Made by a program: the position numbers and the translations under genes
Notes under the pieces: generated by a model
Database searches by the model: none
Told to the model about the DNA's origin: nothing
The model's input: the letters and a program-made list of their open reading frames with translations, nothing else
Source: Nocardia sp. CDC159
GTDB lineage: Bacteria > Actinomycetota > Actinomycetes > Mycobacteriales > Mycobacteriaceae
Reading direction: 5' to 3'
Assembly: GCF_023740735.1 (NCBI RefSeq)
Contig: NZ_JAMRXH010000003.1
Location: 496,001 to 560,000, forward strand
Length of the DNA: 64,000 bases
In this document: one piece after another, positions 52,981 through 62,840 of the stretch
How positions within the stretch are numbered: the stretch's first letter is position 1
Layout: each line of letters opens with the position of its first letter

Positions 52981-54192
52981 ATGCAGGTCAAGCAGTCGAG
53001 CAAGCTGGCGGGAGTGTCATACGAGATTCGCGGGCCGGTGGCCGAGCACGCGGCACGGCTGGAGGCCGAGGGTCATCACGTGGTCAAGCTCAACACCGGC
53101 AGCCCGGCACTGTTCGGTTTCGAGGCGCCCGCGGAGATCCTGCAGGACATCGTCCGCAATCTGCCGAATTCGAGCGGCTACTGCACCTCGAAGGGCCTGT
53201 TGTCGGCGCGGCGCGCGGTGGTGCAGTACTACCAGACGCTGGGCCTGTCCGACGTCGACGTCGAGGAGGTGTTCCTGGGCAACGGCGTCTCCGAACTGAT
53301 CATGATGGCGATGACGGCGCTGCTGGAGAACGGCGACGAAGTCCTCGTCCCCGCACCGGATTTCCCGCTGTGGACCGCCTCGACCACGCTCAACGGCGGC
53401 CGTCCCGTGCATTATCTGTGCGACGAGGCGTCGGACTGGTATCCGGACCTGGCCGATATCGAGGCGAAGATCACCGACCGCACCCGCGCGATCGTCATCA
53501 TCAACCCGAACAACCCCACCGGCGCGGTGTATCCGCCGGAGGTGCTGCGCCAGATCCTCGAAATCGCGCGCCGCCACCACCTCGTGGTGTTCTCCGACGA
53601 GATCTACGACAAGGTCCGCTACGACGGCTCCACCCATACCGCGACCGCCGCGCTGGCCCCCGACCTGCTCTGTTTGACCTTCTCCGGTCTGTCGAAGTCC
53701 TACCGCTGCGCGGGCTTTCGGTCCGGCTGGCTGGTGGTCTCGGGCCCGACCCAGCACGCGGAGAACTATCTGGAGGGCCTGACCATGCTGGCCGGACTGC
53801 GGCTGTGCGCGAATGTGCCCGCGCAGCAGGCGATTCAGGCCGCACTCGGCGGGCATCAGAGCATCAACGACCTCGTCCTGCCCGGCGGCAGGCTGCGCGA
53901 ACAGAGCGAACGCGCCTGGGAAGCGCTCAACGCCATTCCCGGCGTGTCCTGCGTGAAGCCCAAGGGCGCCCTCTATGCCTTCCCCCGGATCGATCTGGAC
54001 ATGTATCCGATCCACGACGACGAACAGTTCGTCCTGGATCTGCTGCTGCAGGAGAAGCTGCACATCGTGCAGGGCACCGGCTTCAATTGGCCGCGCCCCG
54101 ACCACTTCCGCATTCTGACCCTCCCGCATGCCGACGACCTCGAGGCCATCATCGAGCGCATCGGCCGCTTCCTCGCGACCTACAAGCAGTGA
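52981..54192 (+). CDS. PLP-dependent class I/II aminotransferase (AlaA-like)
   Basis: A 403-residue fold-type I aminotransferase. PLP Lys is Lys239 in FSGLSKSYRCAGFR, with the cofactor Asn in INPNNPTG, VVFSDEIYD, and the C-terminal carboxylate-binding Arg in HFRILTLPH. The start VKQSSKLAGVSYEIRGPVAE is typical of alanine/aspartate-type transaminases such as E. coli AlaA. It interconverts alanine or a similar amino acid with its keto acid using 2-oxoglutarate. GAGAAGGGA lies upstream of the ATG. Divergent from the HxlR regulator, which probably controls it. Confidence 0.9.
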   Translation: MQVKQSSKLAGVSYEIRGPVAEHAARLEAEGHHVVKLNTGSPALFGFEAPAEILQDIVRNLPNSSGYCTSKGLLSARRAVVQYYQTLGLSDVDVEEVFLGNGVSELIMMAMTALLENGDEVLVPAPDFPLWTASTTLNGGRPVHYLCDEASDWYPDLADIEAKITDRTRAIVIINPNNPTGAVYPPEVLRQILEIARRHHLVVFSDEIYDKVRYDGSTHTATAALAPDLLCLTFSGLSKSYRCAGFRSGWLVVSGPTQHAENYLEGLTMLAGLRLCANVPAQQAIQAALGGHQSINDLVLPGGRLREQSERAWEALNAIPGVSCVKPKGALYAFPRIDLDMYPIHDDEQFVLDLLLQEKLHIVQGTGFNWPRPDHFRILTLPHADDLEAIIERIGRFLATYKQ

Positions 54193-54194
54193 GC

Positions 54195-54393
<199 letters not shown>

Positions 54394-54460
54394 TCGCGGT
54401 CGGCAGGTGCCGATTCTTCGAAGGGCGGTCCAGACCGGCGATCGACGAAACCCGAATGGG

Positions 54461-55306
54461 CTAACGCCCGCACCCGCCCGGCACCACCAGCACCCCCACC
54501 GCGCCCGGGCCCAGATGCACGGCGAGGGCGGGGCCGAATTCCGTGGTGATCAGCTCGTGGATGCCCGGGATGAGCTCGGTGAGCTGGGCGGTGAGGGTTT
54601 CGGCGGCCTCGGCGGCGCCCAGGTGTTGGACGGCGACCGCGGCGCCGTCCTCGCCCGCGGCGTCGACGGCGGCGGCGATCAGTTTGGTGAACGCCTTGGA
54701 GCGGGTGCGTGCCTTCTCGCGCAATTCCAAACGGCCGTCGATGATCTGCAGGATGGGCTTGGTGACCAGTTCGGTACCGAAGAAGGCGGCGGCGGTGCTC
54801 AGGCGGCCGCCACGGCGCAACTGTTCGGTGCGGTTGACGACGATGAAGGCGCGCCCGCGACCGGCGGCCGCGACGGCGGTGTCGTAGACGATGTCGAGGG
54901 CGGCACCGGTCGCGGCCCGGCGGGCGGCGGCCAGGGCGGGCAGGCCGGTTCCGAGTCCGGCGCTGAGCGAATCCACCAGGCGCACCCGCTCGCCCGCGTC
55001 CATATCGCGGATCGCCTGCCGACCGGCCGCCCAGGTGGCCGAGAGCTGGCGGGAGATGTGCACGGCCACCACGCCGTCGCCATTGCTGCGCTCCAGCGCC
55101 CGCTCGTAGGCCGCGCGCAGTTCGCCCGGAGAGGGCGCCGAGGTCGTCACCGCCGACGAGGTGTAGTCGATATCGCCGGTGTCGACGCCCTCGCGCAGCG
55201 CGCGATCGTCCACCAGCACGTGCAGGGGCACCACCTCGATGCCCAGCTCGGCGACCGGTTCGGGCGGCAGGCTCGCCGCGGAGTCGGTCACGACCACAAC
55301 GGCCAT
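54461..55306 (-). CDS. DegV family fatty-acid-binding protein
   Basis: A 281-residue protein with the DegV fold: VVVVTDSAASLPPE at the N-terminus, ISRQLSATWAAGRQ, FIVVNRTEQLRRGGRLS and LVTKPILQIIDGRLELREKA. DegV/FakB proteins hold a fatty acid between two domains and may present it for phosphorylation by FakA. It follows octT by three bases in the nadD-rsfS-gpgP-octT-degV operon, in the same order as M. tuberculosis Rv2421c-Rv2417c (from memory). Confidence 0.92.
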   Translation of the reverse strand: MAVVVVTDSAASLPPEPVAELGIEVVPLHVLVDDRALREGVDTGDIDYTSSAVTTSAPSPGELRAAYERALERSNGDGVVAVHISRQLSATWAAGRQAIRDMDAGERVRLVDSLSAGLGTGLPALAAARRAATGAALDIVYDTAVAAAGRGRAFIVVNRTEQLRRGGRLSTAAAFFGTELVTKPILQIIDGRLELREKARTRSKAFTKLIAAAVDAAGEDGAAVAVQHLGAAEAAETLTAQLTELIPGIHELITTEFGPALAVHLGPGAVGVLVVPGGCGR

Positions 55307-55309
55307 GCG

Positions 55310-56536
55310 CTACCGCACCACGGTTGTGGCATCGCCCCCGGCGCGTACCTCCGAGAGCACCTTGACCATGGCCCGCGCCACCGCGGTGTGCCCCTCCCAG
55401 CCCCAGTGGATGCCGTCGGGATTGGCCTCGCCGGAAAAGATGTTGTCGCGCACGGCATCACCCAGATCCACCAGCGGTACGCCGGTCGTCGCCGACCACG
55501 CGCGCAGCGCCCGCACCGCCGGTTCGCGGCCGGAGTGCACCCGGCCGTAGGCCGCGCAGTCGTGCACAGACGGCAGCACCGCGACCACCGGCAGCTCGGG
55601 ACGCAACTGTGCCAGGGCGTTTCGGGACTGCTCCAGATAGTCGACGCTCACCCGCGGCGGCAGCGCGACGGGACGGCCCAGTTTCGACAGCCGCGGCTGC
55701 AACCACCCATAACTTGCCCGCACCCGGCGGCGCACCGCCGGTGGCCGGAGGTAGCGGATCAACTCCCGCAGCGCGGTGGGCAGCGGTGACGGCAGCGAAT
55801 CCATGCCGCCAGTCGCGAATACCACCGCGCCCGCGCGGGGCACCGCCGCCCATACGCGCGGATCGCCGATCAGCGCCCAGTAGGCGTCGCGGCAGGTCCA
55901 TCCGATCCGCGCCACCAGCTCCACATCCCAATCCAATTCGGCCGCGACGAGGTTCGGCCAGATGCGCGGATCGTCGGCGGGCAGCCCGCCCTTGGGCCCG
56001 AAGTAGGCCAGCGAATCCGCGATGACCAGCAGCACCGGCCGCGAATCCGGACCGCTCGTCGCCGGATCCACCTGCGCGTCCGGAGCCGCGGCGGCGGGAA
56101 CCACCACGGATGCCCCGTCGTCGTGAGCAGATCCCTCGGCACGTGTCGGCTCCGCCTCGGCCGTGCTCGGAGTTTCGTCGCTGCCCGCGGTGTCCCGACC
56201 GACGGTCGCGTCGATGTGCGAGAAGTCCGGCTCGCTCCCCGGCGGTCCCGTCGACCCCCCGTCACCGCTCGCATCGTCTCCCCCACCCGTTTCCGGCCGC
56301 GGCGCAGCCGGTTCCGACGCGGACTCGCCGGACAGCACGTCGGGCAGCTGCCGCACCGGCCCCTCGGAGGCCTTGCGCAACAGTTCGTCCGATACCGCCC
56401 CGCCACGATCGTCCGCGGGCCCGCCGAACAGCGCGTCCGGCAGCTGCCGCACCGGCCCCTCCGAGGCCTTGCGCAGCAATTCGTCGGAAACCTGCCGGGG
56501 TTCCTCGTTCCGGGAGGAGGGTTTGTCAGAGGACAT
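55310..56536 (-). CDS. octT: SGNH-type octanoyltransferase (OctT-like) with duplicated N-terminal motif
   Basis: A 408-residue protein. The SGNH-like domain starts near residue 166 with [20 protein letters not shown], then [37 protein letters not shown] and the C-terminal [19 protein letters not shown] (catalytic Asp/His). In mycobacteria OctT (Rv2418c, about 246 residues, from memory) octanoylates diglucosylglycerate in methylglucose lipopolysaccharide synthesis, with GpgP encoded next door as here. The 165-residue N-terminal region is extra, acidic and disordered. It holds a repeat, [19 protein letters not shown], at residues 16-34 and 48-66. It overlaps gpgP by 11 bases. Confidence 0.8.
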   Translation of the reverse strand: MSSDKPSSRNEEPRQVSDELLRKASEGPVRQLPDALFGGPADDRGGAVSDELLRKASEGPVRQLPDVLSGESASEPAAPRPETGGGDDASGDGGSTGPPGSEPDFSHIDATVGRDTAGSDETPSTAEAEPTRAEGSAHDDGASVVVPAAAAPDAQVDPATSGPDSRPVLLVIADSLAYFGPKGGLPADDPRIWPNLVAAELDWDVELVARIGWTCRDAYWALIGDPRVWAAVPRAGAVVFATGGMDSLPSPLPTALRELIRYLRPPAVRRRVRASYGWLQPRLSKLGRPVALPPRVSVDYLEQSRNALAQLRPELPVVAVLPSVHDCAAYGRVHSGREPAVRALRAWSATTGVPLVDLGDAVRDNIFSGEANPDGIHWGWEGHTAVARAMVKVLSEVRAGGDATTVVR

Positions 56537-57185
56537 CAGGTGCTACCTTCGCCGCCGCGTTCCACACATCCAGCCGCCAGCCGGGCTGCTCGATGCTCGG
56601 ACCGTGGCTGCTCAGCTGCACCCAGCTGGTGTTGGCCAAACCACCCAGCACCGGCCAGTTCTTCTCCGGTAGTTCCAGCAGAGCCGCGGTCAGAGCCGCG
56701 ATCAACCCGCCGTGCGCGACCAGGATGATGGTACGACCGGGCCAGTCGGTGCGCTCGGCGAACAACTCGCGCACCACCGGCAGCGCCCGGGTGCCGACCT
56801 CGATCTTGCTCTCCCCGCCGGGTGGGGTGAAGGTCGGATCCAACCGCCACGCCTGCCGCGCGCCCGGATACCGCGCATCCACCTCGAGATGGGTCAGGCC
56901 CTCCCACTCCCCCAGACTGGTCTCGCGCAGCCGCGGATCGCGCACCACCTCGAGCGAGGTGTGATCGGCCAGCGCCACCGCGGTGTCGTAGGCGCGGCGC
57001 AGATCCGAGGAGACGATGGCGATGGCCTCGCGCGAGACCAGTTCCCGCGCAGCGTCCTTGGCCTGACGGCGGCCGAGTTCGGACAGGTCGGTGTCCATCT
57101 GGCCCTGCATGCGATCACTGGCGTTCCATTCGGTCTGCCCGTGCCGCAGCAGGATCAAGCGGCGCACACCGGCGTGTCTGCTCAC
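56526..57185 (-). CDS. gpgP: Glucosyl-3-phosphoglycerate phosphatase GpgP
   Basis: A 219-residue histidine phosphatase of the phosphoglycerate mutase superfamily. The catalytic motif is [20 protein letters not shown] (Arg14-His15), with [16 protein letters not shown] and the second His in [13 protein letters not shown]. In mycobacteria this position is GpgP, which dephosphorylates glucosyl-3-phosphoglycerate for methylglucose lipopolysaccharide synthesis. The GTG at 57185 overlaps the rsfS stop (GTGA). General phosphatase activity is sure; the exact substrate is by synteny. Confidence 0.85.
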   Translation of the reverse strand: MSRHAGVRRLILLRHGQTEWNASDRMQGQMDTDLSELGRRQAKDAARELVSREAIAIVSSDLRRAYDTAVALADHTSLEVVRDPRLRETSLGEWEGLTHLEVDARYPGARQAWRLDPTFTPPGGESKIEVGTRALPVVRELFAERTDWPGRTIILVAHGGLIAALTAALLELPEKNWPVLGGLANTSWVQLSSHGPSIEQPGWRLDVWNAAAKVAPDVL

Positions 57186-57577
57186 TCGGTGTCTCCGGCG
57201 CGGTCGGTGCGCGGGTCGCCCAGTCCGGGCACCGGAATCTCCGGGCAGTCCTTCCAAAGCCGTTCCAGCGCATAGAAATTGCGCTCATCACTGTGCTGGA
57301 TGTGGACCACGACCTCGACGTAGTCGAGCAGCACCCAGCGACCCTCGCGGGTGCCCTCGCGCCGCACCGGCTTGTGCCCGGTCAGCCGCAGCTTCTCCTC
57401 CACGTTGTCGACGATCGCGTTGACCTGCCGCTCGTTCGGAGCCGAGGCGATCACGAAGCAGTCGGTGATCACCAACTGCTCGGAGACGTCGAGCACCACC
57501 ACGTCGGATGCCAGCTTCTCGTCGGCCGCGAGCGCGGCCACCTGTGCGATGTCGACCGCTTCGGCGGATGCAGTCAT
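57182..57577 (-). CDS. rsfS: Ribosomal silencing factor RsfS
   Basis: A 131-residue RsfS/Iojap protein that binds uL14 on the 50S subunit and blocks subunit joining in starvation. [37 protein letters not shown] and [14 protein letters not shown] are characteristic. Its ATG overlaps the nadD stop (ATGA), and its stop overlaps the gpgP start, so translation is chained along the operon. Confidence 0.95.
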   Translation of the reverse strand: MTASAEAVDIAQVAALAADEKLASDVVVLDVSEQLVITDCFVIASAPNERQVNAIVDNVEEKLRLTGHKPVRREGTREGRWVLLDYVEVVVHIQHSDERNFYALERLWKDCPEIPVPGLGDPRTDRAGDTE

Positions 57578-58215
57578 CCAGCTACCTTCCCGTTCCCATT
57601 CGGCACATACAGATGCCGCTTCGATATGTACTGCACGACCCCGTCCGGAACGAGATACCACACCGGCCGACCCTCGGCGGCGCGTCGGCGACATTCGCTC
57701 GACGAGATCGCCAGGGCCGGTATCTCGATGACGGTCACGGCATCGGCCGGGCTGTCGCGCAGATGCTCCGCGAGATGGTCGATGTTCAATTCGTATCCGG
57801 GACGGCTCACGCCGACGAATTTCGCCAGCTCGAACAGCTCCGCCCAATCCTGCCATGTCAGGATGCTGGCCAGCGCGTCCGCTCCGGTGATGAAGTACAG
57901 ATCCGCGTCCGGATACAGTTCCTGCAGGTCGCGCAGGGTATCGACGGTGTAGGTCTCCTTGTCGCGGTCGATGTCGACCCGGCTCACCGAGAACCGCGGA
58001 TTGGACGCGGTCGCGATGACCGTCATCAGATATCGGTCCTCGGCGGCGCTGACCTTCTTGCGCGACTTCTGCCACGGCTGCCCGGTCGGCACGAAGATCA
58101 CCTCGTCGAGCTCGAACCGATTGGCGACCTCGCTGGCGGCAACCAGATGCCCGTGATGGATGGGATCGAAGGTGCCACCCATCACGCCCAGTTTGCGCCG
58201 ACCTGTCTGTTGCAC
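57574..58215 (-). CDS. nadD: Nicotinate-nucleotide adenylyltransferase NadD
   Basis: A 213-residue nucleotidyltransferase that adenylates nicotinate mononucleotide in NAD synthesis. Motifs are [16 protein letters not shown] and [20 protein letters not shown] (ISSTxxR-like), with [14 protein letters not shown] between. I use the GTG at 58215, which keeps the RRKLG residues before the first strand, as in mycobacterial NadD. A TAAGCT box eight bases upstream suggests a leaderless mRNA. First gene of the nadD-rsfS-gpgP-octT-degV operon. Confidence 0.94.
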   Translation of the reverse strand: MQQTGRRKLGVMGGTFDPIHHGHLVAASEVANRFELDEVIFVPTGQPWQKSRKKVSAAEDRYLMTVIATASNPRFSVSRVDIDRDKETYTVDTLRDLQELYPDADLYFITGADALASILTWQDWAELFELAKFVGVSRPGYELNIDHLAEHLRDSPADAVTVIEIPALAISSSECRRRAAEGRPVWYLVPDGVVQYISKRHLYVPNGNGKVAG

Positions 58216-58247
58216 AAACGCCGAGCTTAACGACCGGTTACCGGCGC

Positions 58248-58580
58248 TCAGCCGGCGGGCCGCCGGGATTTCGGCAGTTTCGCCACGATCGCGTCGTAGG
58301 ACATATCGATCAGCTCGCGCAGCTCGTCGAGCGGGACCGCGCCGCCGAGCCGGATGGTGTTCCAGCCGTAGCGGCCGATATAGGCCGACGGCGTCACATC
58401 GTCGGGGTAGACCCGCACGAGTTCGTCGGCCTCCTCGCGGTCGCGCCCACATTTGAGGGTGACCGAGTCCGCGCCCACGAATGCGAAGATCTTGTCGCCG
58501 ACCTTGGCGACCACATCGCTCTCCCACGGCTCGTCCTCGTGCGCCCCGGGCTTGGACAGGCAGTACGGCATCAGGTCCAT
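58248..58580 (-). CDS. MmcQ/YjbR family protein
   Basis: A 110-residue protein of the CyaY-like MmcQ/YjbR family (DUF419): [38 protein letters not shown] and [20 protein letters not shown]. Members are often described as DNA-binding but their role is unclear. The ATG at 58580 follows TAGCCT by six bases without a ribosome binding site, so it is probably leaderless. It lies 32 bases upstream of nadD. Confidence 0.88.
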   Translation of the reverse strand: MDLMPYCLSKPGAHEDEPWESDVVAKVGDKIFAFVGADSVTLKCGRDREEADELVRVYPDDVTPSAYIGRYGWNTIRLGGAVPLDELRELIDMSYDAIVAKLPKSRRPAG

Positions 58581-58589
58581 ATGCGCAGG

Positions 58590-60059
58590 CTAGACGGGGA
58601 GCAGTCGGCTCACGACGGCGGTCAGTTGCCGGGCCGAGCGGCATTCGTGCATCTCGACGATCTCGGCGTAGCGGCGTGCGGCGGAATCGCCGGTGCCCCA
58701 CATCTTCTCGGCCTCCGGATTGAGCCAGTACGCATGCTTGGCCACGCCGGCCAGTTCGCGCAGGGTGTCCAGGGCCGGATCGCGGTAGTTGGTGCGGGCG
58801 TCGCCGAGGATCAGCAGCGAGGATCGGCTCGTCACCGTCTCGGGGAAGTCCGCGGCGAATCCGCGCAGCGCGGCGCCGTAATCGGAGTGGCCCTCGAAAC
58901 CGACCACCTTCGTCTCGGTGAAGATGCGGCGGGTCACCTGGTCCAGCGGGGTCACCTGATCGAAGAGGTGGGTGACCTCGTCGACCTGGTCCACGAAGGC
59001 GAAGATCCGCACCCGCGAGAACTGTTCGCGCAGCGAGTTCACCAGCATCATGGTGAAGCTGGAGAATCCGGCCACCGAACCCGAGATGTCGCACAGCAGC
59101 ACCAGATCCGGCCGGGTGGGCCGCGGCTTGCGCGCGGCCAACTTGATCGGCACGCCGCCGGTCGACATCGACTTGCGCAGCGTCTTGCGCAGATCGATCT
59201 CGCCGCGGCGGGCGCGGCGGCGGCGCGCGGCCAACCGGGCGGCCAGCACCCGGGCCAGGCGCTGACTGCCGCGGCGCAGCTCGGCCAGTTCGTTCTCCGA
59301 GATGCGCAGGAAGTCGGCGTCCTCGGCCTGGCGCTGCACGCCGTAGGTCGCGACGCGGTCGCGGCCGATGCGCTCGGCGACGCGGCGGCGGGTCTCGGCC
59401 TCGACGGTGCCGCGGAAGTCGCGGATGCGCTGGCGGGCCGCGCGCCGGGCGACCTCGGTGTCGAAGTCCGTCGTGTCTCCTCCCGCGGCCAATCCGGCGA
59501 GGATCTTGCTGACCAGCAGCTCCGGCTGCAGGTCCTTCAGGGTCTGATACGCCGAGAACGACGGGCCGTTGGCGGACTGGTACTGACCCATCTGTTCGAC
59601 CATCTGCGCCGCCAGCTCCTGCAGTTCACGCGTCCGCTCGCCCGAGGGGTCGGCGGCGAGCAACTGCGCCAGCATCTTTCGCAGTTCGATGATGTCGATC
59701 TCGCCGTCGGACCGGCGCGGGATCTCCACCTGCCGTGCGCCGGCCCGTTCGCCCAGCGCCGCCGGAAACCACAGGTCGAACAGGCCGTCGAAGGTGGTGC
59801 GCTGGGTGGTGCGGCGCAGCAGGGCGCAGGCCAGGCCCTCGCGCAGCATCTCGCGATCCATGAGGTCCAGGACAGTGAGAACCTGTCCGGCATCGACGGT
59901 TTCGGACGGGCCGACCGCGATCCCGCGGGCGCGCAGGGCTTCCACGAAGCCGACGAGGTGACCCGATAGACCGTGCGGCGCAAGCGGTTCCGGCTCCTCG
60001 TTCGCGCGCCCGCGCAGCGCCGCGGAGACCAGTGCGCGGGCTGGGCTGCGCCTGGTCAT
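58590..60059 (-). CDS. CoxE-like VWA-domain protein
   Basis: A 489-residue cytosolic protein. The N-terminal part (1-300) is helical and rich in Arg, and the C-terminal von Willebrand A domain has the metal site [15 protein letters not shown], then [12 protein letters not shown] and [14 protein letters not shown]. Such proteins pair with MoxR ATPases in metal-cofactor or complex assembly. It starts one base after the MoxR stop. M. tuberculosis has the same pair (Rv2425c-Rv2426c, from memory). Confidence 0.88.
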   Translation of the reverse strand: MTRRSPARALVSAALRGRANEEPEPLAPHGLSGHLVGFVEALRARGIAVGPSETVDAGQVLTVLDLMDREMLREGLACALLRRTTQRTTFDGLFDLWFPAALGERAGARQVEIPRRSDGEIDIIELRKMLAQLLAADPSGERTRELQELAAQMVEQMGQYQSANGPSFSAYQTLKDLQPELLVSKILAGLAAGGDTTDFDTEVARRAARQRIRDFRGTVEAETRRRVAERIGRDRVATYGVQRQAEDADFLRISENELAELRRGSQRLARVLAARLAARRRRARRGEIDLRKTLRKSMSTGGVPIKLAARKPRPTRPDLVLLCDISGSVAGFSSFTMMLVNSLREQFSRVRIFAFVDQVDEVTHLFDQVTPLDQVTRRIFTETKVVGFEGHSDYGAALRGFAADFPETVTSRSSLLILGDARTNYRDPALDTLRELAGVAKHAYWLNPEAEKMWGTGDSAARRYAEIVEMHECRSARQLTAVVSRLLPV

Positions 60060-60060
60060 C

Positions 60061-60936
60061 TCAGGCCAGCTTCAGCTCGGCCAGCGCGCGCTGGTGATCG
60101 CTCTGATGTTTGAGCACCACGCCGAGGGTGGCGCGCACGGTCTTGTCGTCGAGATCCTTCAGACCCAGCGCCAGCAGCGTGCGGCCCCAGTCGATGGATT
60201 CGGCCACCGAGGGCAGCTTCTTGAGCTGCATACCGCGCAGCACGTGCACCACCCGGACCAGCTGCGCGGCGACCGCGGGCTTCAGCTCGGGTACCCGGCT
60301 GGCCAGGATGCGCCGTTCGAGTTCCTCGTCCGGGAAGTCGATGTGCAGATACAGGCAGCGGCGCTTGAGGGCCTCGGACAGTTCGCGGGTGGCGTTGGAG
60401 GTGAGCACCGTGAAGGGGCGCCGCGCCGCGGTGATGGTGCCGAGCTCGGGCACGGTCACGGCGAAATCGCTGAGCACCTCGAGCATCAGGCCCTCGATCT
60501 CGACGTCGGCCTTGTCGGCCTCGTCGATCAGCAGCACGGTCGGGTCGGTGCGCCGGATCGCGGTCAGCAGCGGACGCGACAGCAGGAACTCCTCGCTGAA
60601 GACGTCGGCCTTGGTCTCCTCCCAGCCGTTCTCGCTGGAGGCCTGAATGCGCAGGATCTGCTTGGCGTGGTTCCACTCGTAGAGCGCCCGCGCCTCATCG
60701 ATCCCCTCGTAGCACTGCAGCCGCACCAGCTCCGCCCCCGCGACCTGGGCGACGGCCCGGGCCAGCTCGGTCTTGCCGACACCCGCCGGACCCTCGATCA
60801 GCAGCGGCTTACCGAGCCGATCGGCCAGGAACACCGAGGTAGCGGTCGCCTTGTCCGACAGATAGCCGGTCGTCGCCAGCCGCGCGATCACATCGTCGAC
60901 CGACGCGAAGATCGGCTCGTGCACTGCGGTCTGCAC
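60061..60936 (-). CDS. MoxR-type AAA+ ATPase
   Basis: A 291-residue AAA+ protein. Walker A is LLIEGPAGVGKTELARAV, Walker B TVLLIDEADKAD, sensor region FTVLTSNATRELSEALKRRC and YLHIDFPDEELERRILASRV. It acts with the VWA partner downstream as a chaperone-like assembly module. I use the GTG at 60936, which follows GAGGAGG by nine bases; longer in-frame starts cross the upstream palindrome and lack similarity. Confidence 0.9.
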   Translation of the reverse strand: MQTAVHEPIFASVDDVIARLATTGYLSDKATATSVFLADRLGKPLLIEGPAGVGKTELARAVAQVAGAELVRLQCYEGIDEARALYEWNHAKQILRIQASSENGWEETKADVFSEEFLLSRPLLTAIRRTDPTVLLIDEADKADVEIEGLMLEVLSDFAVTVPELGTITAARRPFTVLTSNATRELSEALKRRCLYLHIDFPDEELERRILASRVPELKPAVAAQLVRVVHVLRGMQLKKLPSVAESIDWGRTLLALGLKDLDDKTVRATLGVVLKHQSDHQRALAELKLA

Positions 60937-61040
60937 AGTTGCGGTCCTCCTCGGGCCCGATGCATGAGGGTATGCACCGTAAAACATCTGTGATCGAAGG
61001 TACACGCTCTGTTTGATGGCCTCCGCTCCGCTCCGGCGGG

Positions 61041-61128
61041 TTCGCGGCCTCCATGTCTCGTCGTTCCGCGGTCGAGACTCGCGCTTCGCGCATGCGCTTC
61101 GACCGCGGAACGACGAGACGGCCGCGAA
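61041..61128. repeat. Long imperfect palindrome, about 30-bp arms
   Basis: A 21-bp perfect inverted repeat (61055-61075 and 61099-61119, core CGTCGTTCCGCGG) around a 23-base loop that itself contains GCGC repeats. The arms are extended by TTCGCGGCC (61041-61049) and GGCCGCGAA (61120-61128) after a five-base bulge on one side. It lies between proA and the MoxR gene. It could terminate proA transcription or be a REP-like extragenic element. Confidence 0.85.
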
Positions 61129-61177
61129 CGGCACCCGTACGACTCGCTCGTGATCTGCCAGCAGATGAGCTCGCCCT

Positions 61178-62446
61178 TCACACAGCGCGTATTTGCCCGT
61201 CGCCCCAGACGATCCACTTGGTCGAGGTCAGTTCCGGCAGGCCCATGGGGCCGCGGGCGTGCAGTTTCTGGGTGGAGATGCCGATCTCGGCGCCGAAGCC
61301 GAACTGCTCGCCGTCGGTGAAGGCGGTGGAGGCGTTGACCATGACGGCGGCGGCGTCGACCCGGGCGGTGAATTCGCGTGCGGCCTTCAGGTCGGCGGTG
61401 ACGATGGCCTCGGTGTGGCCGGTGCCCCAGTGGTTGATGTGCTCGACGGCGGCGTCGAGGTCGTCGACCACCTTCAGGGCGATGTCGAGGGTGAGGTATT
61501 CGTCGGCCCAGTCCTCGTCGGTGGCCGGGACCAGGCCCGGCAGATCGCCGTGGATGGTGACCCCCGCCCGCTCCAGCGCGGCGGTCAGACGCGGCACCGC
61601 GATATCGGCCACGGCCTTGTCGATCAGCACCGTCTCGGCGGCGTTGCAGACGCTCGGGCGGCGGGTTTTGGCATTGATCAGGATCGACTCGGCCATATCC
61701 AGGTCGGCGTCGGCGTGCACATAAACGTGGCAGTTGCCGGTGCCGGTCTCGATGGTCGGGACCTGCGCGTCGCGGACGACGGCATTGATCAGGCCCGCGC
61801 CGCCGCGCGGGATCACCACGTCGACCAGGCCGCGCGCCTGGATCAGATGGGTGACGCTGGAGCGGTCCGCGCTGGGCAACAGCTGCACCGCGTCCTGCGG
61901 AAGTTGCTGTGCGGCAAGCGCTTCGCGCAGCACCTCGACCAGTGCGGCGTTCGAGCGCGCCGCCGAGGACGAGCCGCGCAGCAGGGCCGCGTTACCGGAC
62001 TTCAGCGCCAGTCCGAAGGCGTCGACGGTGACATTGGGCCGCGCCTCGTAGACCATGCCGACCACCCCCAGCGGCACCCGCACCTGCCGGATCTCGAGCC
62101 CGTTGGGCAGCGTCGAACCGCGCACCACCACGCCCACCGGATCCGGCAGCCCCGCGACCTGGCGCAGTCCCGACGCGATGCCGTCGATGCGAGCCTCGCT
62201 CAGCCGCAACCGATCCAGCAGCGAGTCGGCCGTCCCCGCCGCCCGCGCGATCTCGATGTCCTCGGCATTGGCCGCGAGCACCCGATCCTTCGCGCCGAGC
62301 AGCGCATCGGCCGCGGCGTGCAGCGCGGCATTCTTCCCAGCGGTGGTCAATTGGGCGAGCGTGCGCGACGCCACCCGGGCCCGGCGCGCCGCATCGTGCA
62401 CCGCCGTGCGGACATCGTCCAGTTCGGCGGCAGTGGGAGCAGTCAT
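61178..62446 (-). CDS. proA: Glutamate-5-semialdehyde dehydrogenase ProA
   Basis: A 422-residue enzyme that reduces gamma-glutamyl phosphate to glutamate semialdehyde with NADPH, the second step of proline synthesis. The catalytic cysteine is Cys267 in [51 protein letters not shown] and the C-terminal [20 protein letters not shown] are family marks. The ATG at 62446 follows TAGGCT by six bases without a ribosome binding site, so it is probably leaderless. Confidence 0.96.
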   Translation of the reverse strand: MTAPTAAELDDVRTAVHDAARRARVASRTLAQLTTAGKNAALHAAADALLGAKDRVLAANAEDIEIARAAGTADSLLDRLRLSEARIDGIASGLRQVAGLPDPVGVVVRGSTLPNGLEIRQVRVPLGVVGMVYEARPNVTVDAFGLALKSGNAALLRGSSSAARSNAALVEVLREALAAQQLPQDAVQLLPSADRSSVTHLIQARGLVDVVIPRGGAGLINAVVRDAQVPTIETGTGNCHVYVHADADLDMAESILINAKTRRPSVCNAAETVLIDKAVADIAVPRLTAALERAGVTIHGDLPGLVPATDEDWADEYLTLDIALKVVDDLDAAVEHINHWGTGHTEAIVTADLKAAREFTARVDAAAVMVNASTAFTDGEQFGFGAEIGISTQKLHARGPMGLPELTSTKWIVWGDGQIRAV

Positions 62447-62840
62447 ACATACAGCCTACTGACCGGCGTATCCGACCGTAACCGGTGTCCCGCGGCTCGG
62501 GCACGCGATCGGGGCTCGACATTCGGCCGCATCCATCGGACGCGGGCGCGCGGCGACGCTCCCATCGACGAATGCCCGAATCCGTTCGCACGGGACGAAT
62601 CTCGCCCGATCGATGTGAAAATCCCGTGTGCCCCTTCCACATTTCGGTCAGTCGGTGAAAGTGCACCTACGCCGAAACATATATCTGCTAGGTTGAACTC
62701 GATCATTTGAGCCGCATCTTCATCAGCCCGGAGAGGTTCAGGTCACGCACAACAACGGAGTCGGACGTTGACAGCATCCGCTTGGTCCGGGGGATGGGGG
62801 TCGATGGAGGTGCGTGTCTCGATGTCGAAGGTCGATTGTC
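62447..62840. other. Divergent intergenic region between proA and the MetE-like gene
   Basis: These 394 bases hold the proA promoter (TAGGCT at its start) and, on the plus strand, TAGGTT near 62690 within a locally AT-richer stretch (ACATATATCTGC). Short frames in both directions lack ribosome binding sites. Confidence 0.4.

Noticed and set aside
62703..62774. Short minus-strand frame (MLSTSDSVVVRDLNLSGLMK...) opposite the MetE-like upstream region
   Set aside because: No ribosome binding site, no leaderless-type box, and no precursor-modifying enzyme nearby; composition alone is not enough.
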